From Opitutaceae bacterium (GTDB taxonomy: Bacteria > Verrucomicrobiota > Verrucomicrobiia > Opitutales > Opitutaceae): a stretch of DNA of 11,960 nucleotides. The stretch lies in NCBI GenBank assembly GCA_025352845.1, contig JANXSC010000426.1:1-11960 (forward strand), read 5' to 3'. Below the pieces are notes generated by a model that was not told where the DNA came from, searched no databases, and was given only the letters and a program-made list of their open reading frames with translations. Made by a program: the position numbers and the translations under genes. Every line of letters starts with the position of its first letter. Position 1 is the first letter of the stretch. Positions 5,270 through 11,960 of this stretch are shown in pieces.

Positions 5270-8200
5270 ATGCTCCGTCCCGCGCTTCGCCTCCTGCCCG
5301 CCCTCGGTTTTCTGCCGCTCGTCCATGGCGCGACGCCGGCCGCGCCGCGCGTGACATTCAACCGCGACATCCGGCCGATCATGTCGGACACCTGTTTCCA
5401 TTGCCACGGCAACGACCCCAAAAGCCGCAAGGCCGGCATGCGCCTCGACCTCCGCGACGAGGCGCTGAAGCCGACGAAGAACGGCGTCATCCCCATCGTG
5501 CCCGGCAAGCCCGACGAGAGCGAAATCATCCTCCGCATCACCGACAAGGAGGACCCGATGCCACCCGAGGAGGCGCACAAGACACTCAGCGCGGCACAGA
5601 AGGATCTTTTCCGCCGCTGGGTCGCGGAGGGCGCCATCTACGAACCCCACTGGGCCTACGCCGCGCTCGTTCGTCCCTCGATTCCCGTAATCGAAAATCA
5701 GAAATCGAAAATCGAAAATCCAGTGGACGCCTTCATCCGCGCCCGCCTCGCGGAGAAAAAAATCGCGCCTTCGCCCGCGGCGGAAAAATCCCGCCTCCTC
5801 CGCCGCGTCTCGCTCGATCTCACGGGGCTGCCGGCGACGCCGGCGGAGACGGACGCCTTTCTTGCCGATGCCGCGCCCCGCGCCTACGAACGCCAGATCG
5901 AGCGGCTCCTCGCCTCGCCGCGGCATGGCGAGCGCATGGCGGTGTGGTGGCTCGATGTCGCGCGCTTCACCGACACGGTCGGCTTTCACGGCGATCAGAA
6001 CCAACGCATCTTCCCGTATCGCGATTATGTGATCGCGGCGTTCAACGCCAACAAACGCTTCGACCAGTTTACGCTCGAACAGCTCGCCGGCGATTTGTTG
6101 CCAAATCCCACGACCGAGCAACTCGTCGCCACCGGCTACAACCGGCTCAACATGATGACGCGCGAGGGCGGCGCGCAGCCGAAAGAGTATCTCGCGAAAT
6201 ACGGCGCCGAGCGCGTGCGCAGCGTGGCCGCGGCGTGGTTCGGCAGCACATTCGGCTGCGCCGAGTGCCACGACCACAAGTTCGACCCGATCAAGACGCG
6301 GGATTTCTACGAGCTGCAGTCTTTCTTCGCCGACGTGAAGCAGTGGGGCGTTTACTCCGACTACACTTACACACCCAACCCCGATCTGAAAGGTTTCAAC
6401 AACGACTACCCTTTCCCGCCCGAGATCGCCGTCGAGAGCGACTACCTCCGTGCCCGCCGCGATCGGCTCGTCGCCGAGTGGACCGGACTGCGCGCCGCCG
6501 TGCCCGCCGCCACCATCGAACCGTGGGTCGTGGAGTCGCGGGCATTTCTCCAACGCGAACCCAGCGGCTGGAGCCAGCCGGCGGCGAGCACCACCACGGC
6601 CAAGGAAACGACAACCGCGAAGAGCACCAAGGCGGCCAAGCGCGTCGCGCCGCCGCTTCAGCTCACGTTGCGCCCGGAAGCGGGCCGGGTGGCGTCGCTG
6701 CGGCTGGAGTTCAAGCTGCCCGTCGACGCCAAGGCCCCCGATCTGCTTCGGCTCACCGCCCGCCTGCGCCACACCGATCTCAAGGAGGAGAAACTCGAGT
6801 TCGCCTTTGCCGATGCGACGGTGAAAGAACCCCGCTACGACGGCGGCGGCGAGATTCTCGGCATCGTGCCCGGCTGGAAAATTCCGCGCCCCGCCGCGGC
6901 GACCACCGTCAGCGGCGTGTGGCAGCTCGCCGGGCCGCGCCTCCTCGCCGCCGGCGATGAGATCATCCTGGGTTTTGGCGCCGAGATTTCACCAGAGGTC
7001 CGCGTGTTCACGAGTCCCTTTGCCGCCGCCGATCCGCTGGCGGCCGGCGGCGCGGACACGATTGCCGCGATACAGGCCGACCCGGCACAGCGCACGGCCG
7101 CGCAGCGTGCGCTCCTCGCGGAGGCGGCGATCTTCGGCGGCGCCGCGGATCGCGCGACGCTCGCACGCGCCCAGCGTCGCGCCGCGCAAATCCGCGAGAC
7201 ACGCGACGGCCGCGCGTGGTCGCTCGTCACGCAGGCCACCGCGCCGATCCCGGTGCGCGTGCTGCCGCGCGGCAACTGGCAGGACGAAACCGGCCCCGTC
7301 GTTCTGCCCGCGACGCCGAGCTTTCTTCCGGGCCGCCGCGAAAGCACCGCGGCGCAACGCCTCACGCGCCTCGACCTCGCGCAATGGATCGTTTCCCCGG
7401 AAAATCCCATCACCGCGCGCACAGTCGCGAACCGGCTCTGGGCGATGTTCTTTGGCACCGGTCTCAGCGCGAGCGTGGACGACCTCGGTTCGCAGGGCGA
7501 GCTGCCCTCGCATCCCGAGCTGCTCGACTGGCTCGCGACCGAATTTCGCGGGAGCGGCTGGGATCTGCGCCACCTGATTCGCCTGATCGTCACGAGCGAA
7601 ACCTACCGCCAGGGCGCGAGCCTGCGCCCCGAGCTGCGCGACCTCGATCCCAACAACCGCCTGCTCGCCTCGCAAAATCCCCGCCGGCTCGAGGCCGAGT
7701 TCGTGCGCGATAACGCCCTCGCCGTCGCCGGCCTGCTCAATCTCCGCGATGTCGGCGGCCCGAGCGTGAAACCCTACCAGCCCGCCGGCTACTACGCTGC
7801 GCTGCAATTCCCCGACCGCGACTACGTCGCGAGCGACGACGACGAGCAGTGGCGCCGCGGCGTTTACATGCACTGGCAGCGGACGTTTCTCCACCCGATG
7901 CTCGCCAACTTCGACGCACCCGCCCGCGACGAGTGCGCCGCCGCACGCACCGTGAGCAACACCCCGCAGCAGGCGCTCACGCTCCTCAACGACCCGACCT
8001 TCGTCGAAGCCGCGCGCGTGTTCGCCGCGCGCATCGTCGCCGTCGGATCGACTGACGAGGCGCATCTGAGCGAGGCGTTTCGTGTCGCCCTCGCCCGCGC
8101 GCCCAAGCCCGCCGAGCGCACATCGCTCCTCCGCCTGCTCGCCGCGCAGCGCGACTACTATCGCGCCAATGCCGCCGAGGCCGAGAAACTCCTCCGCACC

Positions 8201-8302
8201 GGCCTCACCCCGCGCCCCATCGGGGACGCCGCCGATCTCGCCGCGTGGACGCAGGTCACGCGCGTGATCCTCAACCTCCAGGAATTCATCACCCGTTACT
8301 GA
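5270..8302 (+). CDS. PSCyt1-DUF1549-DUF1553 (PSD1) family protein with two c-type heme motifs
   Basis: A 1010-aa product from ATG 5270. The frame is open back to 5159, but that part lies in the inverted repeat, and 5270 begins a good signal peptide (MLRPALRLLPALGFLPLVHG). Domains in order: PSCyt1 cytochrome c domain, residues about 27-125, with CFHCH at 42-46; DUF1549, about 150-355, with a second CxxCH (CAECH, 330-334) in the family's HDHKFDP context; a Thr/Lys/Ala linker at 440-458; a strand-rich middle region, about 460-580; DUF1553, about 700-960, including NPITARTVANRLW, GELPSHPELLDWL and RHLIRLIVTSETYRQ; and an end of NLQEFITRY. The family is typical of planctomycetes and verrucomicrobia, usually encoded beside DUF1501 as here, and often near CAZymes or sulfatases. 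Its chemistry is not established; periplasmic heme binding and a redox role in carbohydrate breakdown are inferred. A short AT-rich repeat interrupts the PSCyt1-DUF1549 junction. The downstream gene starts 85 bp later. Confidence 0.9.
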   Translation: MLRPALRLLPALGFLPLVHGATPAAPRVTFNRDIRPIMSDTCFHCHGNDPKSRKAGMRLDLRDEALKPTKNGVIPIVPGKPDESEIILRITDKEDPMPPEEAHKTLSAAQKDLFRRWVAEGAIYEPHWAYAALVRPSIPVIENQKSKIENPVDAFIRARLAEKKIAPSPAAEKSRLLRRVSLDLTGLPATPAETDAFLADAAPRAYERQIERLLASPRHGERMAVWWLDVARFTDTVGFHGDQNQRIFPYRDYVIAAFNANKRFDQFTLEQLAGDLLPNPTTEQLVATGYNRLNMMTREGGAQPKEYLAKYGAERVRSVAAAWFGSTFGCAECHDHKFDPIKTRDFYELQSFFADVKQWGVYSDYTYTPNPDLKGFNNDYPFPPEIAVESDYLRARRDRLVAEWTGLRAAVPAATIEPWVVESRAFLQREPSGWSQPAASTTTAKETTTAKSTKAAKRVAPPLQLTLRPEAGRVASLRLEFKLPVDAKAPDLLRLTARLRHTDLKEEKLEFAFADATVKEPRYDGGGEILGIVPGWKIPRPAAATTVSGVWQLAGPRLLAAGDEIILGFGAEISPEVRVFTSPFAAADPLAAGGADTIAAIQADPAQRTAAQRALLAEAAIFGGAADRATLARAQRRAAQIRETRDGRAWSLVTQATAPIPVRVLPRGNWQDETGPVVLPATPSFLPGRRESTAAQRLTRLDLAQWIVSPENPITARTVANRLWAMFFGTGLSASVDDLGSQGELPSHPELLDWLATEFRGSGWDLRHLIRLIVTSETYRQGASLRPELRDLDPNNRLLASQNPRRLEAEFVRDNALAVAGLLNLRDVGGPSVKPYQPAGYYAALQFPDRDYVASDDDEQWRRGVYMHWQRTFLHPMLANFDAPARDECAAARTVSNTPQQALTLLNDPTFVEAARVFAARIVAVGSTDEAHLSEAFRVALARAPKPAERTSLLRLLAAQRDYYRANAAEAEKLLRTGLTPRPIGDAADLAAWTQVTRVILNLQEFITRY
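5687..5720 (+). repeat. AT-rich degenerate tandem repeat inside the PSD1 coding region
   Basis: Iterations of ATCGAAA(A) occur within a >65% GC gene and are read in frame as IENQKSKIEN (residues 141-150). They fall exactly at the join between the cytochrome domain (HWAYAALVRPSIPV) and DUF1549 (NPVDAFIRARL). The composition contrast suggests an inserted or expanded short repeat tolerated in a linker. Confidence 0.55.
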
Positions 8303-8338
8303 CCATGATTTCAGAATGTTCGATCGTGATCCGTCGCT

Positions 8339-8366
8339 GTGGGCGGGGTGAGAGCACCCCGCCTAC
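8339..8366. repeat. GC-rich palindrome in the PSD1-DUF1501 gap
   Basis: The core is GGCGGGGTG (8342-8350), loop AGAG, CACCCCGCC (8355-8363): a perfect 9-bp stem extended by G-C, T-A and G-U pairs to 12 bp. No T tract follows, so it is not a standard Rho-independent terminator. It shares the GGCGGGGT/ACCCCGCC arms with the palindrome at 9841. This suggests a REP-like repeat family, or an mRNA-stabilising hairpin between co-transcribed genes. Confidence 0.65.
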
Positions 8367-8387
8367 ATTTCAAAAAAACTATCCACC

Positions 8388-9833
8388 ATGCCCCGCTTCG
8401 ATCCCACGACCCACGCGCTGAGCATCAATCGCCGCGCGTTTCTCCAGCAGAGCGCCTACGGTCTCGGCGGCATCGCGTTCTCCCTGCTCGCGAATCGGCT
8501 CGGCGCGGCCACCGCCGCCGCATCGGCGCGCCCCGCCGGCTGGAGCGGCGCGCTCCGTGAGGCGCACCTGCCGATCAAGGCCAAGCGCGTCATCTTCCTC
8601 TGCATGGCGGGCGGGCCATCGCAGTTCGAGACCTTCGACTGGAAACCAAAGCTCAAGGCGCTCGACGGCCAGCCGTTTCCCGAATCGTTCACGCAGGGCC
8701 AGCAGCTCGCGCAGTTGCAGAACACGGTGCTCAAGGCGCGCGGCCCGTTCACCGAATTCAAACGCCACGGGCAGGCGGGCATCGAGATCAGCGAGCTGTT
8801 TCCGCAGCTCGGCACCGTCGCCGACGATCTCTGCGTAATCCGCTCGATGCAGACCGAGCAGATCAACCACGACACCGCGCACGCGTTCATGAACACCGGC
8901 TCGATCATTAAGGGCCGCCCGAGCATGGGCTCGGGGCTCCTCTACGGTCTCGGCGCCGAGACGCAGGATCTGCCCGGTTTCGTCGTCCTCAACTCGCAGG
9001 GCAAGTTCGGCCTCCAGCCCATCTCCGCGCGCCAGTGGTCGAGCGGCGTGCTGCCGAGCCGGTTTCAGGGCGTGCAGTTTCAGTCGCGCGGCGACGCCGT
9101 GCACTACGTCGGCAATCCCGAGGGCGTCTGCCAGAGCACACAGCGCCAGGTCGTCGACGAGATCAACCGCCTCAACGGCTTCCTCGCCGACGATCAATTC
9201 GATCCCGAGATCGCCACGCGCATCGCGCAATACGAGCTGGCGTTCAAGATGCAGACGAGCGTGCCCGAGCTCACCGACCTCCGCACCGAGCCGCGCGCGA
9301 TGCTCGATCGCTACGGCGTGAAGGAGCCCGGCGACGGCTCGTTCGCGAGCAACTGCCTCCTCGCGCGCCGGCTCGCCGAGCGCGGCGTGCGCATGATCCA
9401 GCTCTACCACCGCGCGTGGGATCACCACGGCCAGTTGGAGGAGGGCATGAAGTCCGCCGCCAAGGATGTCGATCAGGCCACCGCCGCACTCATCACCGAT
9501 CTCAAGCAACGTGGCATGCTCGACGACACGCTCATCCTCTGGGGCGGCGAATTCGGCCGCACGCCGATGGGCCAGGGCACCGGTCGCGATCACCACATCA
9601 ACAGCTTCAGCGTGTTCATGGCGGGCGGCGGCGTGAAGGCCGGCACCGTCTATGGCGCGACGGACGAACTCGGCTACCGTGCGGTGGAAAATGTGGTCAA
9701 CGTCCACGACCTCCACGCCACGATGCTCGCGCTGCTCGGCATCGACCACGTGCGGCTCAACACGAAATTCCAGGGCCTCGACGTCCGCCTCACCGGTGTC
9801 GCCGGCGAAACGATTCCGGGAATCATGGCGTGA
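8388..9833 (+). CDS. DUF1501 family protein with Tat signal
   Basis: A 481-aa product from ATG 8388. The N-terminus carries a twin-arginine export signal (INRRAFLQQSAYGLGG, Arg15-Arg16), followed by a weakly hydrophobic stretch ending near AATAAAS. The DUF1501 domain fills the rest: LCMAGGPSQFETFDWKPKL after the leader, the RSMQTEQINHDTAHAFMNTG block, and the C-terminal ILWGGEFGRTP and GRDHHINSFSVFMAGGGVKAG motifs. It ends in VHDLHATMLALLGIDH. The family has a sulfatase/alkaline-phosphatase-like fold, and His/Asp-rich motifs such as NHDTAH and RDHH are likely metal ligands; no activity is established. Tat export implies folding in the cytoplasm, probably with cofactor. It is the usual genomic partner of PSD1 proteins and follows one here in the same orientation. 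There is no visible Shine-Dalgarno. Confidence 0.92.
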   Translation: MPRFDPTTHALSINRRAFLQQSAYGLGGIAFSLLANRLGAATAAASARPAGWSGALREAHLPIKAKRVIFLCMAGGPSQFETFDWKPKLKALDGQPFPESFTQGQQLAQLQNTVLKARGPFTEFKRHGQAGIEISELFPQLGTVADDLCVIRSMQTEQINHDTAHAFMNTGSIIKGRPSMGSGLLYGLGAETQDLPGFVVLNSQGKFGLQPISARQWSSGVLPSRFQGVQFQSRGDAVHYVGNPEGVCQSTQRQVVDEINRLNGFLADDQFDPEIATRIAQYELAFKMQTSVPELTDLRTEPRAMLDRYGVKEPGDGSFASNCLLARRLAERGVRMIQLYHRAWDHHGQLEEGMKSAAKDVDQATAALITDLKQRGMLDDTLILWGGEFGRTPMGQGTGRDHHINSFSVFMAGGGVKAGTVYGATDELGYRAVENVVNVHDLHATMLALLGIDHVRLNTKFQGLDVRLTGVAGETIPGIMA

Positions 9834-9840
9834 GGGTTAA

Positions 9841-9862
9841 GGCGGGGTCGCCGAACCCCGCC
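9841..9862. repeat. GC-rich palindrome in the DUF1501-pectate lyase gap
   Basis: GGCGGGGT (9841-9848), loop CGCCGA, ACCCCGCC (9855-9862), starting 7 bases after the DUF1501 stop. It has an 8-bp perfect stem with no T tract downstream. The arms are the same as those of the palindrome at 8342-8363, while the loop differs, as expected of a repeat family or compensated hairpin. Confidence 0.65.
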
Positions 9863-9920
9863 GCCGGGAAATCCTCGCGCGCACCGTCACGAATTACTCT
9901 ACAGCACGTCTCCCCGCGAC

Positions 9921-11267
9921 ATGACCCGCCACGCTTTTCCCGTCTTCGCTTCCTTTGCGCTTTCATTGATTCTCTCCCTCGGATCGTCGGCGCACGCCAC
10001 CGCTTCGCTGCCGGCGTTTCCCGGCGCCGAGGGCTTCGGTGCCATGACGCCCGGCGGGCGCGGCGGGCGCGTGATCTTTGTCACCAATCTCGACGATTCC
10101 GGCCCCGGCAGTTTCCGCGCCGCGTGCGAGGCCGAGGGCCCGCGCCTCGTGCTCTTCCGCGTCGCCGGCACCATCGCGCTGAAAAAGCCGATCGTCGTGA
10201 CGAAGCCGTTTCTCACCGTCGCGGGCCAGAGCGCGCCGGGCGACGGCGTGTGTTTGCGCGACAGTTATTTTGGCATCCAGACGCACGATGTCGTCGTCCG
10301 CTACCTGCGCAGCCGCCTCGGCGACACCAGCGGCCGCGAGGATGATTGCATCGATCTCCTCAACGGCGCGCACGATTGCATCATCGATCATTGTTCCGCC
10401 ACGTGGTCGATCGACGAGTGCCTCTCGACCTCGGGCGTCGATGCCAACTGCACGATCCAGTGGTGCCTCATCGGCGAGTCGCTCAACCAGAGCAAGCACG
10501 CCAAGGGCAAACACGGCTACGGCTCGCTCGCCCGCGCCAACGGCCCGATGACGTGGCACCACAATCTCTGGATTCACAACGACGCCCGCAACCCGCGCCT
10601 CGGCGACAACTACGGCCGCGGCGGGCTCTTCCCCACGTTCGATGTCCGCAACAACGTCATCTACAATTTCGGCGGCACCGCCTCCGGCCTCACGCAGGGC
10701 CGCTTCACCGCGAACTACGTCGGCAACTACATCCGCCCCGGCCCGAGCAGCAAGGCCCCGACCCCGATCCACATCGGCAACAAGCCGGTCGATTCCGACA
10801 TCACGTTCTACCTCGCCGGAAATATTTTCGAGGGCCACGCCGATCAGACGGCCGACAACGCGAAGTTCATCGACGCCTACGAACTCGACGGCAAACCGCA
10901 GGCGCGCACGACCGCGACGCCCTTCGCCACCGCGCCCGTGAAAACCCAATCTGCCCAAGAGGCCTACGAACTCGTGCTCGCGAGCGTCGGCGCCTCGCGC
11001 CCCGTGCGCGACGCCGTGGACACCCGCCTCATCAACCACGTCCGCACGCGCACCGGCAAACTCATCGACTCGCAAAACGAAGTCGGCGGCTGGCCCGTCC
11101 TGAAATCCGGCCCGCTCCCGCTCGACACCGACCACGACGGCATCCCCGACGCGTGGGAACTCGCCCACGGCCTCGACCCAAAAAATCCCACCGACGCCAG
11201 CTCCCTCGCAAAATCCGGCTACACCCAAATCGAGGAATACCTGAACGACCTCGCCGCCAAGCGCTGA
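9921..11267 (+). CDS. Secreted pectate lyase (PL1-type parallel beta-helix) with C-terminal Ca-binding-like tail
   Basis: A 448-aa product from ATG 9921, which begins a signal peptide (MTRHAFPVFASFALSLILSL, cleavage near SAHA). The mature protein opens with the family's LPAFPGAEGFGAMTPGGRGG, followed by VTNLDDSGPGSFRAAC and the beta-helix coils (FRVAGTIALKKPI, LTVAGQSAPGDGV, DVVVRYLRSRLGD, DCIIDHCSATWSIDE). The block HHNLWIHNDARNPRLGDN (213-230) carries the probable catalytic arginine region of PL1 enzymes. DDCIDLLN and the adjacent Asp residues are candidate Ca ligands. The C-terminus (401-446) reads LDTDHDGIPDAWELAHGLDP and a second helix, an EF-hand/dockerin-like or thrombospondin-3-like Ca module common on such lyases. 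It cleaves de-esterified polygalacturonate by beta-elimination, in the periplasm or outside. It is followed at once by a terminator, so it probably closes the PSD1-DUF1501 transcript. Confidence 0.9.
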   Translation: MTRHAFPVFASFALSLILSLGSSAHATASLPAFPGAEGFGAMTPGGRGGRVIFVTNLDDSGPGSFRAACEAEGPRLVLFRVAGTIALKKPIVVTKPFLTVAGQSAPGDGVCLRDSYFGIQTHDVVVRYLRSRLGDTSGREDDCIDLLNGAHDCIIDHCSATWSIDECLSTSGVDANCTIQWCLIGESLNQSKHAKGKHGYGSLARANGPMTWHHNLWIHNDARNPRLGDNYGRGGLFPTFDVRNNVIYNFGGTASGLTQGRFTANYVGNYIRPGPSSKAPTPIHIGNKPVDSDITFYLAGNIFEGHADQTADNAKFIDAYELDGKPQARTTATPFATAPVKTQSAQEAYELVLASVGASRPVRDAVDTRLINHVRTRTGKLIDSQNEVGGWPVLKSGPLPLDTDHDGIPDAWELAHGLDPKNPTDASSLAKSGYTQIEEYLNDLAAKR

Positions 11268-11280
11268 GCGCAAAACGGAG

Positions 11281-11307
11281 CGGCGGCTTTCCAGCCGCCG
11301 ATTTTTT
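11281..11307 (+). terminator. Rho-independent terminator after the pectate lyase gene
   Basis: The 8-bp stem CGGCGGCT (11281-11288)/AGCCGCCG (11293-11300) has loop TTCC and is followed by A and six T residues (11302-11307). It lies 14 bp after the lyase stop and 38 bp before the next start codon. It should end the upstream transcript, so the next gene likely has its own promoter or depends on read-through. Confidence 0.75.
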
Positions 11308-11344
11308 CGCCTCGAACCAATTCGTTCCGGTGCGACTCTGCGCC

Positions 11345-11960
11345 ATGCAAAAGCCACAGCGCACATGGGCCAGCAGGCTCCTTTCGTCCCTCACGTCCCT
11401 GGCGTCCCTCGCCGCCCTCGCCACGTGCGCCCGCGCCGAGCCGGTCACGCAGCCCGTCAAACTCGCCCCGGGTTTCGCGCTCGAAAAAATCTACTCCGTC
11501 CCGCGCGAATCGCAGGGCTCGTGGGTCGCGCTCGCCGCCGATCGCGCGGGCCGCCTCTACGCTGCCGATCAATACGGGCCGCTCTACCGCCTCACGCTCC
11601 CGGGCAAAACCGGCGAGTCCGCGACCGCACAGGCGCTCGCGTTGCCCATCGGCGGCATACACGGTCTCACATGGATCGGCGCTGATCTTTACGCGACTGC
11701 TTCGCAAAAGACCGTGCATCCGACGGGGCTCTACCGACTGCGCGATACCGACGGCGACGGCGAACTCGATCGCGTTGAACTGCTCCGCGCCCTCGATGGC
11801 GATGGCGAGCACGGTCCGCACGCCGTGATGCCGTCGCCCGACGGCCGCTCGCTTTATGTGCTCGCGGGCAACGCGACCAAGCTCCCCGACCTCGCGCGCT
11901 CGCGCGTGCCGCCATTCATCGGCGAGGATGCGCTGATTCCGCCCGTGCCCGCCGTCGTCG
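11345..11960 (+). CDS. PVC-type sorbosone/glucose dehydrogenase-like (heme-binding) protein, N-terminal part
   Basis: The ATG at 11345 opens a frame with no stop to the window end: 205 codons plus one base, 3' truncated. The N-terminus is a signal peptide (basic MQKPQRTWASR, then LLSSLTSLASLAALA, ending near ARA-E). The mature part begins VKLAPGFALEKIYSVP and continues with beta-propeller-like strands (WVALAADRAGRLYAADQYG, LYRLTLPGK, GIHGLTWIGADLYATAS, LYRLRDTDGDGELDRVELL, HAVMPSPDGRSLYVLAGN). This matches the beta-propeller of the PVC 'membrane-bound dehydrogenase/heme-binding domain' family, whose members normally end in a cytochrome c domain beyond this window. The Asp-rich DTDGDGE and DGDGE loops may bind Ca. 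It would oxidise a sugar or sugar acid in the periplasm; the substrate is unknown and the gene context suggests pectin-derived sugars. No Shine-Dalgarno is visible. Three 9-bp repeats lie in the signal-peptide codons. Confidence 0.75.
   Translation, partial: MQKPQRTWASRLLSSLTSLASLAALATCARAEPVTQPVKLAPGFALEKIYSVPRESQGSWVALAADRAGRLYAADQYGPLYRLTLPGKTGESATAQALALPIGGIHGLTWIGADLYATASQKTVHPTGLYRLRDTDGDGELDRVELLRALDGDGEHGPHAVMPSPDGRSLYVLAGNATKLPDLARSRVPPFIGEDALIPPVPAVV

Noticed and set aside
4084..5637. 517-codon open frame on the minus strand
   Set aside because: It overlaps the FGE-like gene and the start of PSD1 in other frames and is rich in Arg/Gly/Ala/Pro as expected of a GC-rich shadow; no domain is recognisable.
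4964..6772. 602-codon open frame on the minus strand
   Set aside because: Antisense to the well-supported PSD1 gene; its composition mirrors the sense codons and it has no motif.
8379..9749. 456-codon open frame antisense to DUF1501
   Set aside because: The sense strand encodes a complete Tat-DUF1501 protein; the antisense text is His/Ala/Val-rich without domain structure.
9963..11366. 467-codon open frame antisense to the pectate lyase
   Set aside because: A shadow of the lyase gene; it would also read through the terminator.

Overview
The window looks like a polysaccharide-degradation locus from a GC-rich member of the Planctomycetes-Verrucomicrobia-Chlamydiae (PVC) group, most likely an Opitutaceae-like verrucomicrobium. 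The pointers are the PSCyt1/DUF1549/DUF1553 'planctomycete cytochrome' protein paired with a Tat-exported DUF1501 protein, a PVC-type sorbosone-dehydrogenase/heme-protein N-terminus, a TonB-dependent receptor ending in aromatic-rich strands, strongly G/C-biased third codon positions, and few recognisable Shine-Dalgarno sites. The assignment rests on gene families recognised by eye; no database search was run.

Left part (1-2600): the C-terminal end of a TonB-dependent outer-membrane receptor (+) is followed by a two-gene minus-strand cassette. This cassette holds a 258-aa protein of unrecognised family and, overlapping it by 8 bp, a PIN-domain nuclease-like protein. It is visibly less GC-rich than its surroundings and is flanked by what look like short, decayed coding remnants (about 912-1037 minus, 2446-2598 plus). 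It reads as an acquired accessory module, possibly toxin-antitoxin-like or RNA-processing, inserted into the carbohydrate locus.

Middle part (2600-5270): a minus-strand pair encodes a secreted FGE/SUMF1-fold protein lacking the catalytic cysteines, then a secreted CE1-type (feruloyl/acyl) esterase with an N-terminal E-set domain. About 520 bp without a gene separates this pair from the divergent plus-strand cluster. That gap carries a striking ~100-bp imperfect inverted repeat with nested hairpins.

Right part (5270-11960): four plus-strand genes 77-87 bp apart. They encode a PSCyt1-DUF1549-DUF1553 protein with two CxxCH heme motifs, a DUF1501 Tat protein, a PL1-type pectate lyase with a C-terminal Ca-binding-like tail, and, after a good Rho-independent terminator, the start of a PVC-type heme/sorbosone-dehydrogenase-like protein that runs off the window. 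GC-rich palindromes sit in each of these gaps. Taken together, the receptor would import oligosaccharides, and the pectate lyase and esterase would depolymerise and de-esterify pectin-like material outside the cytoplasm. The heme-bearing PSD1/DUF1501 pair probably acts on the same substrate in the periplasm, though the biochemistry of that pair is not established.
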